Part shown: positions 58,082 to 64,000 of the stretch, in pieces
Layout: every line of letters begins with the position of its first letter
Numbering within the stretch: position 1 is the stretch's first letter
Source of the DNA: Cepaea nemoralis
Lineage: Eukaryota > Mollusca > Gastropoda > Stylommatophora > Helicidae
Direction: 5' to 3'
Assembly (NCBI GenBank): GCA_014155875.1
Contig: JACEFZ010017414.1
Span: 62,001 to 126,000, forward strand
DNA: 64,000 nt
The notes under the pieces: generated by a model
Databases searched by the model: none
The model's input: only the letters and a program-made list of their open reading frames with translations
What the model was told of the DNA's origin: nothing
Program-made: the position numbers and the translations under genes

Positions 58082-58423
58082 CCCGCAGAAGTAAAGTCCA
58101 CGCATGACATATTATATAGTCCTTTATATAGCCTTCTATAACATTACTCATGTACGGAGAGACAGACACACAAGCAACTGTTTTAAAAACAATAATTATC
58201 ACTTACCTTTCTTCTTGAACATGCCTACAGATGGAAATCCCAATTTCTTCTTCTTCTGCTCCTCGTGTCCAGACAACAAAAGATCCAAACAGTCTCCGCT
58301 GAGATCCAACAGAGCACCTAGATGCCTGTGGCACAACTCGATGAATTTGTCTGGCAGACATCGCATGGTCCAGGCCACGTACTTATCGTCGAATTTAAGC
58401 TGGTTAAATTCCTCTTGAGCCAT
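33490..58423 (-). CDS. ARHGAP19: ARHGAP19-like Rho GTPase-activating protein, complete minus-strand paralogue
   Basis: Coding exons in gene order: 58423-58207, 53563-53474, 51840-51628, 51243-50936, 49317-49222, 47692-47486, 44718-44623, 43613-42948 and 33555-33490. They sum to 1959 bp, 652 residues plus stop, with phases agreeing at each junction. The start ATG opens [15 protein letters not shown]. The RhoGAP domain spans about residues 78-276: GLPLTDEGV, the arginine finger in GLFRKPG (Arg111), [11 protein letters not shown] (Lys150, Arg154) and [14 protein letters not shown]. The last carries Thr233 where most RhoGAPs have Asn. The tail holds a basic KHSKSIG motif and a long Ser/Thr-rich part. 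Vertebrate ARHGAP19 is of similar order of length. A second copy of the two penultimate exons (41107-41012, 38207-37544) lies before the terminal exon; the latter is out of frame, so I leave both out of the main model. Confidence 0.87.
33750..35375 (+). mobile_element. Second mariner-like element, decayed, with a SINE in its right end
   Basis: The transposase relic 33922-34993 starts [20 protein letters not shown] and keeps [38 protein letters not shown] (second Asp), [17 protein letters not shown] (third Asp) and [13 protein letters not shown]. The first Asp is Asn (AGNES). Stops and shifts interrupt it. Imperfect end repeats: GCATTCATTTCCGTTTCATT at about 33757 and, inverted, near 35085-35110. 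Different subfamily from 31907-33234. Lies in the last intron of the minus gene. Confidence 0.8.
35120..35362 (-). mobile_element. SINE family 1 copy with perfect 12-bp target duplication
   Basis: CCCTAATACTTT at 35108-35119 and 35363-35374. Minus-strand head GCCGGCTTCGTGGC with GGTTAT-type A box, GGTTCGAATCGC B box, body GCTCAGAAAGCAATGGCAAA and a poly-A tail. Shows the family is a true retroposon. Confidence 0.9.
36051..36312 (-). mobile_element. SINE family 1 copy with 14-bp target duplication
   Basis: TTTTTTGCACTAAT at 36037-36050 and 36313-36326. Head GCCGGCTCCATGGCCGAGGG, B box GGTTCGAATCGC, long A tail. The best preserved head of the family and clearly tRNA-like. Confidence 0.92.
36974..37265 (-). 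mobile_element. SINE family 1 copy, diverged, with duplicated tRNA-side segment
   Basis: TTGCACATCCTTTACAGAAC end, AGTAATTTGCCATTGATTTC body, then a head in which CCCTTCACYACAGYGAAG recurs three times. Confidence 0.6.
37278..37455 (-). mobile_element. SINE family 3 copy
   Basis: GATGTGGTCAGTATCACACC, CAAGACATTTCCTGAAAC and GATCAAACCCATAACCAC. The orthologous copy in unit B is 42700-42858, so it predates the tandem duplication. Confidence 0.65.
37544..38207 (-). pseudogene. Duplicate of exon 8 (unit A), frameshifted
   Basis: 664 bp against 666 in the intact copy. The first part reads [20 protein letters not shown] and on to DPATCDIEN; the frame is lost just after that (about 37850), and the remainder ([31 protein letters not shown]) continues in another frame. 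Both splice sites remain. If spliced in, the product would end early with a novel short tail. Confidence 0.75.
38767..39423. repeat. 55-bp satellite, twelve copies
   Basis: Unit AAGGGCATGGAGAAGAGTGA, GATGAAGGGATTATTATCAA, ACACCAGTCAATCTT. The first copy is 52 bp; the other eleven are 55 bp with few substitutions (CAATCTT or CAGTCTT; GGATT or GGCTT). The sister unit has one diverged copy at about 44231-44283. Confidence 0.95.
39520..39960 (+). mobile_element. LINE relic, C-terminal part
   Basis: [16 protein letters not shown] around 39660-39710 is the post-RT LYGCE motif of LINEs; flanks are decayed. Absent from the sister duplication unit. Confidence 0.5.
40113..40545 (-). mobile_element. 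Two adjacent SINE family 3 copies
   Basis: 40113-40368 and 40375-40545 each carry TGATGTGGTCAGTAT-like, a TTCCTGGTACTC-like core and GATCAAACC- or GAACCCGTGACCA-type tRNA side. Confidence 0.6.
40825..40934. repeat. AG microsatellite grading into AAAG
   Basis: (GA)n then (GAAA)n and GACA units, next to duplicate exon 7. Confidence 0.95.
41012..41107 (-). CDS. Duplicate of exon 7 (unit A) of the minus ARHGAP19-like gene
   Basis: Same length and splice sites as 44623-44718; reads [20 protein letters not shown] then poly-Ser and FTSNFK. It is open, so it could be spliced, but its partner exon 37544-38207 is frameshifted. It may be a relic or an alternative exon. Confidence 0.6.
41540..42351 (-). 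mobile_element. 5'-truncated LINE with RNase H domain and TTAG-type tail
   Basis: Direct repeats TGAAAGT at 41533-41539 and 42352-42358. The minus-strand frame 42250-41771 reads [53 protein letters not shown] and [16 protein letters not shown], the order of RNase H motifs DGS, E, D and HAGV. The catalytic DGS is EGS. The 3'-UTR ends in (CTAA)n. No RT part is left. Confidence 0.82.
42640..42858 (-). mobile_element. SINE family 3 copy (unit B)
   Basis: Same order as 37278-37455, with a longer head including GGGTATATGGTGCTAGATCC. Confidence 0.65.
42948..43613 (-). CDS. ARHGAP19: ARHGAP19-like (-) exon 8, intact copy in unit B
   Basis: 666 bp open in phase 0; acceptor TTATTATTGCAG, donor GTAAGAA. 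Encodes [58 protein letters not shown] and QQPSRKAE. Ser/Thr-rich and mostly without predicted fold. It aligns with plus exon 9777-10520 and with the frameshifted copy 37544-38207. Confidence 0.8.
43686..43772. repeat. CT microsatellite
   Basis: About 43 CT units in the intron before exon 8; the matching site in unit A (38277-38300) is only a short imperfect CT tract. Confidence 0.95.
44434..44549. repeat. AAAG and AAGG microsatellites
   Basis: (GAAA)n at about 44434-44499, a short GGCA/AGAC bridge, then (GGAA)n to 44549. Confidence 0.95.
44623..44718 (-). CDS. ARHGAP19: ARHGAP19-like (-) exon 7, copy in unit B
   Basis: 96 bp, acceptor GATTGTATCAG, donor GTGAGTG. Encodes [20 protein letters not shown] followed by a poly-Ser run from a TCA repeat. 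A second copy lies at 41012-41107. Confidence 0.78.
44908..45121 (+). mobile_element. SINE family 1 copy with target duplication
   Basis: ATCAGATCT at 44899-44907 and ATCAGGTCT at 45122-45130. Head CCGTGGCGAAGGAGTTATGG, B box AGGTTCGAAAC, body GTTCAGAAAGCAATGG, A tail. The empty site is seen in unit A at about 41290. Confidence 0.85.
45131..47485 (-). other. Intron of the minus gene with one SINE
   Basis: A SINE family 1 copy with a truncated head lies at 45948-46145. A TCCAGTCCATTTCTTGATAT-type motif recurs about six times between 46625 and 46910 as a loose repeat. Otherwise unassigned. Confidence 0.5.
47486..47692 (-). CDS. ARHGAP19: ARHGAP19-like (-) exon 6
   Basis: 207 bp, phase 0, acceptor ATGTCTCCAG, donor GTGAGT. 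Encodes [31 protein letters not shown] and SSIK, parallel to plus exon 2381-2623 but 12 codons shorter. Confidence 0.83.
47815..48055 (+). mobile_element. SINE family 5 copy with poly-C end
   Basis: tRNA-like head GCAAAGTGGTTAAGATGTCT and GTGGGTTCATTTCC, then GATGCTTTCAGCAGGC and AGTGCAATGAAGTCAATCC. Related 3' parts lie at 3170-3240, 18780-18840 and 56100-56190. Confidence 0.6.
48273..48634. mobile_element. hAT-type MITE, 362 bp, with perfect 8-bp target duplication
   Basis: GATACTGA at 48265-48272 and 48635-48642. Ends CAGGGGCGTCACTAGG and, inverted, CAGTGGCGTCACTGGGG. Subterminal GGTGACACC motifs repeat in both arms. No coding capacity. Confidence 0.9.
48895..49125 (+). mobile_element. 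SINE family 3 copy, plus orientation
   Basis: Head GCAGAGGCTAGCATGCTTGC and B box TGTTCAAATCC, middle diverged, 3' end with CTGACCACATCACTC and CACCATATACCCAGG. Confidence 0.55.
49222..49317 (-). CDS. ARHGAP19: ARHGAP19-like (-) exon 5
   Basis: 96 bp, phase 0, acceptor ACATCTCCAG, donor GTGAGA. Reads [20 protein letters not shown] and ends ESDQMQ, a diverged match to plus exon 1348-1443. Confidence 0.82.
49468..49855 (+). mobile_element. SINE family 6 copy
   Basis: Head GAGCTGCGTCGTCTCGGGGT (A box) and CCAGGTTCAAGCCCC (B box), long body with GTTGCGCACGTAAAAAATCC and an end GCCGTGATGTTGATCCTTCA. The same end occurs inverted at 56570-56730. Confidence 0.7.
49908..50150 (-). mobile_element. 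SINE family 1 copy
   Basis: GCATATCCTATTTACAGGAC, AGTAGTTTGCCATTGC, and a CTGTGGCC head read on the minus strand. Confidence 0.7.
50625..50835 (+). mobile_element. SINE family 3 fragment
   Basis: Plus orientation; GGTCAGCCCAGTCTAACAGG, AAATATTTTGGG, GATGTGATACTAACCACATC and CACCATATACCCA. Confidence 0.55.
50936..51243 (-). CDS. ARHGAP19: ARHGAP19-like (-) exon 4, second half of RhoGAP domain
   Basis: 308 bp, identical in length to plus exon 480-787. Encodes [35 protein letters not shown] and [11 protein letters not shown]. Acceptor TTTCTCCTCAG, donor GTATG. Confidence 0.88.
51628..51840 (-). CDS. ARHGAP19: ARHGAP19-like (-) exon 3, arginine-finger exon
   Basis: 213 bp. Encodes [15 protein letters not shown] with the catalytic Arg finger, the Lys/Arg pair in [14 protein letters not shown], and HLEAHRQIL. 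Donor GTAAGT. Its 3' end is near identical to bases 1-56 on the plus strand. Confidence 0.87.
52052..52295 (+). mobile_element. SINE family 2 copy
   Basis: GGTCAGCACGGCTGAATGGA head, GACTTGGGGACATAAATTAC, GTGGGTTCGCCTGATAG and CTTGAGTTCAAAGCC end. Confidence 0.68.
52480..52860 (+). mobile_element. LINE C-terminal relic
   Basis: [20 protein letters not shown], then a frame change to [20 protein letters not shown] and [14 protein letters not shown], the usual RGRPR tail of RTE-like LINEs. 5'-truncated, in the first-exon side intron of the minus gene. Confidence 0.65.
52990..53400 (+). mobile_element. LINE C-terminal relic, more decayed
   Basis: [13 protein letters not shown] start, [14 protein letters not shown] and [15 protein letters not shown] in broken frames. 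Different copy from 52480-52860. Confidence 0.55.
53474..53563 (-). CDS. ARHGAP19: ARHGAP19-like (-) exon 2, start of RhoGAP domain
   Basis: 90 bp between TCTCCGCAG and GTAAGT. The split codons on both sides fit the neighbouring exons. It encodes [18 protein letters not shown] and IQFLNTKK, matching the GSPLTEEG start of the family domain. Confidence 0.83.
53564..56060 (-). other. First intron of the minus gene, unassigned part
   Basis: AT-rich with a poly-G run near 54610-54632. No gene, RNA or known repeat found. Confidence 0.5.
56070..56225 (+). mobile_element. SINE family 5 fragment
   Basis: GATGCTTTCAGCAAGCCACC and CAGTGCAATGAAGTCGATCC match the 3' part of 47815-48055; the tRNA-like head is missing. 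Confidence 0.5.
56555..56730 (-). mobile_element. SINE family 6 fragment with TTTAG tail
   Basis: (GTTTA)n start, then GGATCAACATCACGGCACAT, the inverse of the end of 49468-49855, and CCGGCGAGGAACCTGAAATA. Confidence 0.6.
57235..57890 (-). mobile_element. Two SINE family 1 fragments
   Basis: 57260-57420 and 57775-57890 keep the AGTAGTTTGTCATTGCTTTC / AGTAGTTGGCCATTGCTTTG core with a following GAACGAGAAGTCAA-type variant. The first ends in TTCTTCTTCTTCG. Confidence 0.5.
57985..58075. repeat. CT microsatellite
   Basis: About 44 CT units in intron 1, about 130 bp from the first coding exon of the minus gene. Confidence 0.95.
58207..58423 (-). CDS. ARHGAP19: ARHGAP19-like (-) first coding exon
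   Basis: Starts [18 protein letters not shown] and ends FKKK plus one base before a GTAAGT donor. The sequence [20 protein letters not shown] resembles the N-terminal helix upstream of the ARHGAP19 RhoGAP domain. A pyrimidine-rich acceptor (CTCCTCTGTACAG) ends at 58448, just upstream of the ATG, so 58424-58447 may be 5'-UTR and an upstream non-coding exon is likely beyond. Confidence 0.82.
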
Positions 58424-58547
58424 TGCAGGTTGTAGATGTTGTGCTCTGTACAGAGGAGAAAGAGAACTTGTAAAATACATTTCTTCAATTTTTCACTAAA
58501 AACAATCTGTCGATGGCTTGAAATCGCGTTTTATGATCTTAAAGTTA

Positions 58548-58790
58548 GTTGCATATCCTTTACGGAACGTCACAGTCTACCCCAGCATTTTTTGACTGTT
58601 CGTGATTTCTTGGCAAGTTTACGTTCAGTAGTTTGCCATTGATTTATGAACGACCGGCATCATATCATTTTCAGAAAAAAAACCAACGCGAGGCGGTCTG
58701 TAACCAAAGCGCACGCAGCTGTGTTTCGAACTCGGGCATGCGGGATTACGAACTGCGTCCTAACCTCTTCGCCACGGAGCAGATGATTAC
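58548..58790 (-). mobile_element. SINE family 1 copy upstream of the minus gene
   Basis: GTTGCATATCCTTTACGGAA, AGTAGTTTGCCATTGATTTA, and on the minus strand head CTCCGTGGCGAAGAGGTTAG. Confidence 0.75.
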
Positions 58791-58992
58791 TTTTTGAGAA
58801 GAATGTTGTGAACAGAAAAGAAAGCAAACGTGCGGGAATTGTTGGCTTCATGTGTTACTAGATCACTCAACAAAACCAATAGATCAAGGGAAATGATATT
58901 ATGTGGGACATTTCAATCAAAGAGGTGGACAATTATAAGCAGGAGAATAAAATGAAGACAGAGAGAGAGATATCTGTAGAAACGTTAAACAT

Positions 58993-59061
<69 letters not shown>

Positions 59062-59165
59062 CGACAGATCATCCTCATTGCACATCGAACCATTCAGTCC
59101 ATAAGTGCTCGGATCCCCTCCACAGCAAATCCCGCAGCGTGTAGCGGCTCACGACACCAGTTCTG
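58993..59165 (-). mobile_element. LINE 3' end with (TTAG)17 tail
   Basis: A (TTAG)n array of about 68 bp, followed by CATTGCACATCGAACCATTC and CGACACCAGTTCTGTGTTGG. The same order occurs at the 3' end of the RNase H LINE 41540-41660, so this is a heavily truncated copy of that LINE with an expanded tail. Confidence 0.75.
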
Positions 59166-59416
59166 TGTTGGTTAATAGAAACGTTAAACAGCAAGGCGAT
59201 AATTCTAATAGCAACATCAAATTCGCGAAAATATAAAACGACAGAGAGGATAAAGAGATCGTTGTCTGGTAACTTATTTAAGGTATGGCGACTATGTAGC
59301 TTAGATCAATTTTATTTTAAATACCCGTGTTTTATGTTTGCAAGGTCCCCGTGGTATTTGGTACCAAAATATGTACTACACTATATAATGTTATGTGAGG
59401 AAGCTAACACACACGC

Positions 59417-59541
<125 letters not shown>

Positions 59542-60363
59542 CAACCGATATATTTCGTTGACACAAACTGATACTTATATGAAAACCGAGTCATGATATA
59601 ATTTGTTATATCCAAGTTACAGGTAGTGATCGCCATTCATATAATTCAACGGAAAAACAATAGAGATTAGAGAACATGCTAAGCAATATAAACATTGAAA
59701 GCTGTAGTGCGATCATACTGGATTTGAACCCGCTGCTTCCAAAAGGCGACAGGGCCTCCCTGAAGTGTAGGCCTACGTCGACGTACGGTTATGAAGACAT
59801 ATAATTTAAAGAAATAAGGGAACTGACATTCAGCCTTATTATAACGTCGATGTACAATGTGTGAAGACACCCCACCGTAATCTATATCTATAAAACAAAG
59901 TGTATGTATGTAAATATGTAAATATGTATGTCCTTTATTTGTTCGCGAACGGCCCATCCGATTGAGATGAAATTTTCTACACACCTTCCTTTCATTCCAG
60001 AGCTGTCAACTGTCATAGTTTTTTTTTCTTCTTCCTCCTCCTCCCTCCTCCCCCTCCCAAAATACGTACGTAAATATATGATGATGATGATGAAAGAATC
60101 CCCGAACCAAAACGCTAGGGAAAGGGAAGAAAATGACGTGACTACACAGAATCGTCACACGGCAATCATCATCATCAAGTGCCGTGCCGGCTGGCGTAGG
60201 CGTTCATGGCTCTCCGTAGATCTCAGTCTGGTTTTTTGGATCAACTCTGCTGCTGATATTCCTCCATGCCACGGCAATATCAATAACAATTCATCTTTTT
60301 ATGTGTAAGGAAGTTATCTACAGTCGTGTAGAAGGGAAGAACTAGACGAGTATGAATTCGGAA

Positions 60364-62533
60364 TGGCGAACTCTCTCCTCCTCTCTTCTCCTCCCTCTAC
60401 CTCCTCCCTCCACCCTTCTCCTCTTCCTCCTCCCTCTCATCCCTCTCCCTCCTCCCTCCTCTTTCTCCCTCTTCCTTCTCCCTCTTCCTCTCCCCTCCTC
60501 CTCCATCCTCCTCCCTCCTACTCCCTCCGCCTCCTCCCTCATCTTCCCTCCTCCTCCCTCTCCCTCCTCATCCCTCCTCCTCCTCCTGCATCCCTCCTCC
60601 TCCTCCTGCCTCCTTCTCCCTCATCATCCTCCCTCCTCTTTCTCCCTTCTTCTCCCTCTTCCCTCTTCCTCCTCCTACCTCCTCCCTCCTCCTCCCTCTA
60701 CCTCCTCCTCCTCCCTCCACCCTCCTCCTCCCTTCTCCTCCTCTTCCTCCTCCCTTTCCTTCCTCCTCCTCCTCCCTCTACCTCCTCCTCCCCCTACCTC
60801 TTTCCTCCTCCCTCCTCCTCCTCTTCCACCTCCCTTTCCTTCCTCCCCTCCTCATTCTCCCTCCTTCCTCTCCCTCCTTCCTCCTCCTCCTTCCTTCTTC
60901 TCCCTCTGCCTCCTCCCTCCTCCTCTCCCCTCCTCCTCCCTCCTCCTCCTTCTCCCTCCTTCTCCCTTCTTCTCCTCCTCTCCCCTCCTCCTCCTACCCT
61001 CTTCCTCTTCCCCTCCTCCCTCTCCCTCCTCGATCCTCCTCCTCCCTCTTCCTCCTCCTCCCTCTTCCTCCTCCTTCCTCTTCCTCCTCCTTCCTCCTCC
61101 TCCCTCTTCCTCCCTCTCCCTCCTCCATCCTCCTCCCTCTTCCTCCTCCTTCTTCCTCCTCCTTCCTTCTCCTCCCTCCTCCTCCCTCTTCCTCCTCCTC
61201 CTACCTCCTCTCTCCTCCTCCCTCCTCCCTTTTCCTCCCTCCTCCTCCTCCCTCTACCTCCTCCCTCCTCCTCTCCACTCTTCCTCCTACCCTCTTCCTC
61301 TTCCCCTCCCCCTCCTCCCTATCCCTCCTCCTCCCTTCACATTCCTCCTCCTCCCTCTTCCTCCTCCTCCCTCCTTTTCCCTCCTCCTCCTTCTTCCTCC
61401 CTCCTCCTCCTCCCTCCTCCCCCTGCTCCTTCCTCCTCCTCCCTCTCCTCCTCCTCCTCCCTCTACCTCCTCCCTCCTCCTCCCTTCACATTCCTCCTCC
61501 TCCCTCTCCTCCTCCTCCTCCCTCCTCCTCCCTTCACATTCCTCCTCCTCCCTCTTCCTCCTCCTCCCTCCTCCTCATCCCTCCTCCTCCCTTCTCCTCC
61601 TCCCTCCTCCTCCCTCTACCTCCTCCTCCCTTCACATTCCTCCTCCTCCCTCTTCCTCTTCCTCCCTCCTCCTCCTCATCCCTCCTTCTCCCTCCTCCTC
61701 CTTCTTCCTCCTCCTCCTCCTCCCTCCTCCCCTCCTCCTTCCTCCTCCTCCCTCTCCTCCTCCTCACTCCTCCTCCCTCTACCTCCTCCCTCCTCCTCCC
61801 TTCACATTCCTCCTCCTCCTCCCTCCTCCTCATCCCTCCTCCTCCCTCCTCCTCCTCTCTCCTCCTCCTCCTCCCTCCTCCTCACCACTCCTCCTCCCTC
61901 CTCCTCCTTCTTCCTCCCTCCTCCTCACTCCTCCCCCTCCTCCTTCCTCCTCCTCCCTCTCCGCCTCCTCCCTCCTCCTCCTCCCTCCTCCTCCCTCTAC
62001 CTCCTCCTCCTCCCTCCTCCTCCCTCTACCTCCTCCCCCCTCCTCCCTTCACATTCCTCCTCCTTCCTCTTCCTCCTCCTCCCTCCTCCTCCTCTCTCCG
62101 CCTCCCTCCTCCTCCTCCTCCCTCTACCTCCTCCCTCCTCCTCCCTTCACATTCGTCCTCCCTCCTCCTCCTCCCCTCCTCCTCTTCCCTCCTCCTCCTC
62201 CCCTCCTTCTCCTCCTTCTCCCTCTTCCTCCTCCCTCTTCCTTCTCCCTCCGCCTCCTCCCTCCTCCTACTCTCTCCTCCTCCTCCCTCCTCCTCCCTCT
62301 CCCTCCTCCTCCCTCTCCTCCTCCTGCTCCCTTCTCCTCCTGCGTTCTCCTCCTCCCTCCTTCTCCCTCCTCCTCCCTCTTCCTCCTCCCTCCTCCTCGC
62401 CTCCTCCTCCACCCTACTCCTCCCTCCTCCTCCTAATCCCTCCTCCTCCCTCCTATTCCTCCCTACTCCTCCTGTCTCCTCCCTCCTCCTCCCTCCTCTT
62501 CCCTCCTCCACCTCCCTCTTCCTCCTCCCTCCT
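60364..62533. repeat. 2.2-kb pyrimidine tract (TCC/CTT satellite)
   Basis: Almost only C and T on the plus strand. CTTCACATTCCTCC-type landmarks recur at about 61336, 61483, 61531, 61630, 61798, 62046 and 62146, showing higher-order duplication. Two overlapping open frames of about 700 codons of Ser, Pro and Leu are by-products of composition, not genes. Confidence 0.95.
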
Positions 62534-62544
62534 ACATTTACCCA

Positions 62545-62659
62545 AGACAGACAGACAGTCAGACAGATAGTCGGGAACGGGATCTTATATGACTACTTAT
62601 ATAATTTAAATGAGATGCTCTCCACCATGGGCTGGGCCGGGTCAGACAGACAGACAGAC

Positions 62660-62720
<61 letters not shown>

Positions 62721-62932
62721 GTCGGGAACGGGAACTTATATGACTACTTATATGAATTAAATGAGATGCTCCCCACCAGGAGTTGGGCGATGCCGGGCCG
62801 GGTCAGACAGACAGACAGATAGATAGTCGGAACGGGAACTTATATGACTACTTATATGAATTAAATGAGATGCTCCCCATCAGAGTCTGCGCGAAGACGG
62901 GCCGGGTCAGACAGACAGACAGACAGACAGAC

Positions 62933-62963
<31 letters not shown>

Positions 62964-63061
62964 TAGTCGGTAACGGGAACGAGAACTTATATGACTACTT
63001 ATATGAATTAAATGAGATGCTCCCCACCAGAGTCTGGGCGAAGCCGGGCCGGGTCAGCTAG
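62545..63061. repeat. Four repeats of the Helitron 3' end separated by (CAGA)n
   Basis: Units near 62570-62645, 62720-62805, 62826-62910 and 62967-63061 each run GGAACTTATATGACTACTTA, AATGAGATGCTCCCCACC, GGGCCGGGTCAG. The first three continue into ACAGACAGACAG; only the last ends in CTAG. Confidence 0.9.
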
Positions 63062-63399
63062 TATCTGCTATATTAAAAGATCGGCCTGAAGAAGGATAAT
63101 GATAATTGATATTTATTGAAGAATTATTTATCACAGTGCTGAAATATCTCCCGTGGCTACTTGTTTTTATAAAATTATTTTACAGTAAATTTAGTGTGAT
63201 GTCACGTAATTTTACACCTCATCACAACAGTTTTAACAATATTTGACACTGACGGTTATTTGAAAGCTTTTAACGCGGGCGATTTGCGTTGCGTTGATTT
63301 CGATGGTATGAGGCGTCCGTCATTCAGAAAGCAATGACAAACTACTGCACGTAAAATTGCCAAATAAATCATAGAGATTTGTATGGTCGCGGTCTTTAA

Positions 63400-63840
63400 T
63401 GCGTTTAAGTCTAAACTTCTGGTGGGATAGTGGGGTAATTCCTTACACTGATCAATTGGAATTCAACGCCAACTTTTCTTTCAGAAAGCAATGGCAAACT
63501 AAAAAAGTTAGTTGCATATCCCTTTACAGGACGTTGCAGTCAACACCATAATTTTCTGCTCTTGTGATATCTTGGCAAGTTTGCGTTCAGTAGTTTGCCT
63601 TTGTTTCTGAACGATCGGCACCCATACCATTTCGTTAAAACCAACGCAACGGGGTCTGCTGCCAAATAGCGTGCAGCTGTGTTTCGAATGCGGGTATACG
63701 GGATCATGAACTGCGTCCGTAAACTCCTTTATTACGGAGCCGGCTAATGGAAAACTACTGAATGTGAAACAACGCCTAGTAAATTGTAAGTACTGAGTTG
63801 GGTTTCATTGCAACGTCCTGCAAAGGGCATGCAATAAATT
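63400..63840 (+). mobile_element. Older SINE family 1 copy split by a younger one
   Basis: TTCAGAAAGCAATGGCAAAC at about 63481 continues, after the insert, as TACTGAATGTGAAACAACGC and CAACGTCCTGCAAAGGGCAT. Confidence 0.65.
63502..63745 (-). mobile_element. SINE family 1 copy nested in another SINE
   Basis: Target duplication AATGGCAAACTA (63490-63501) and AATGGAAAACTA (63746-63757), one mismatch. Head GCCGGCTCCGTAATAAAGGA, tail GCATATCCCTTTACAGGACG on the opposite strand. Confidence 0.8.
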
Positions 63841-64000
63841 TATTTAAATAACAAACAGTTAACACTCATTGGGATATTTATTTTTAAATCACAAACAGTT
63901 AATAAATGAACTTGTCTGCAACGTCCTGTAAAGGCCGTGCAACTAACTTGTAACAATCCCCAGGTAGTTCTATTTTAAAGTAAAACACATTAGACCCTAA

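Larger units (their letters stand above)
59881..63061 (+). mobile_element. Non-autonomous Helitron, 3181 bp (candidate)
   Basis: 5' end TCTATATCTATAAAACAAAG and 3' end GCCGGGCCGGGTCAGCTAG. The insertion lies between A (59880) and T (63062), the usual A|T site, with TC and CTAG termini. A small GGC-GAA-GCC hairpin precedes the end by about 12 bases. The 5' part also carries GTTCGCGAACGGCCCATCCG, an end region I associate with Helitrons of animals. No Rep/helicase gene is present. The interior holds the pyrimidine tract and the repeated 3' ends. Orientation is inferred from the termini. Confidence 0.72.

Noticed and set aside
58993..59060. Internal telomere repeat
   Set aside because: TTAG is not a known animal telomere unit that I can name, and the same LINE 3' block with a short TTAG tail occurs at 41540, so it is a LINE tail.
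60352..62570. Two overlapping open frames of 694 and 735 codons (and the minus-strand Glu/Arg-rich frames)
   Set aside because: They lie in a C/T-only satellite in which stop codons cannot easily occur. No domain, start context or codon bias supports a gene.

Overview
This is invertebrate animal nuclear DNA: genes are split by many introns with GT/AG borders, and most of the window is transposons, SINEs, microsatellites and minisatellites. No bacterial features are present. The RTE-type LINEs, mariner, hAT and Helitron elements and the abundant tRNA-headed SINEs would fit a mollusc or another lophotrochozoan. That placement is inference, not proof.

The host genes are two paralogues of ARHGAP19, a Rho GTPase-activating protein, arranged tail to tail. 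The plus-strand copy enters at base 1 inside its RhoGAP domain and can be followed through seven exons to a stop at 14452. The minus-strand copy is complete. It starts at 58423, runs leftward through eight exons to 42948, and ends in a 66-bp terminal exon at 33490-33555, giving a predicted protein of 652 residues. Matching exons keep length and phase, and intron stretches also match, so the pair arose by genomic duplication. In the minus copy the last two internal exons were duplicated again in tandem (36478-41305 and 41310-45145). The downstream serine-rich exon carries a net 2-bp loss of frame, and that unit also gained a 12-copy 55-bp satellite.

From left to right: the plus gene holds a full-length RTE LINE (3588-6800, 16-bp target duplications) in one intron. 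Behind its stop lies a nested region: repeats that look like 3'-UTR, then a decayed LINE (about 15060-19640), itself split by a 3.19-kb insertion holding a scrambled intronless PAF1 retrocopy. From 20100 to 31900 there is intergenic repeat material: a roughly 135-bp degenerate repeat, a hAT MITE, LINE relics, SINEs and an RTE-like LINE lacking its 3' half. From 31900 to 35400 two mariner elements flank the terminal exon of the minus gene. The remaining introns carry SINEs, another hAT MITE, LINE tails and microsatellites. From 59881 to 63061 there is a candidate non-autonomous Helitron with a 2.2-kb pure pyrimidine tract and a fourfold repeated 3' end. The window closes with one SINE nested inside another.

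I see no dedicated new defence or metabolic system. The most notable items are the paralogue pair with its lineage-specific exon duplication, the scrambled PAF1 retrocopy bounded by direct repeats, and the Helitron with repeated termini.
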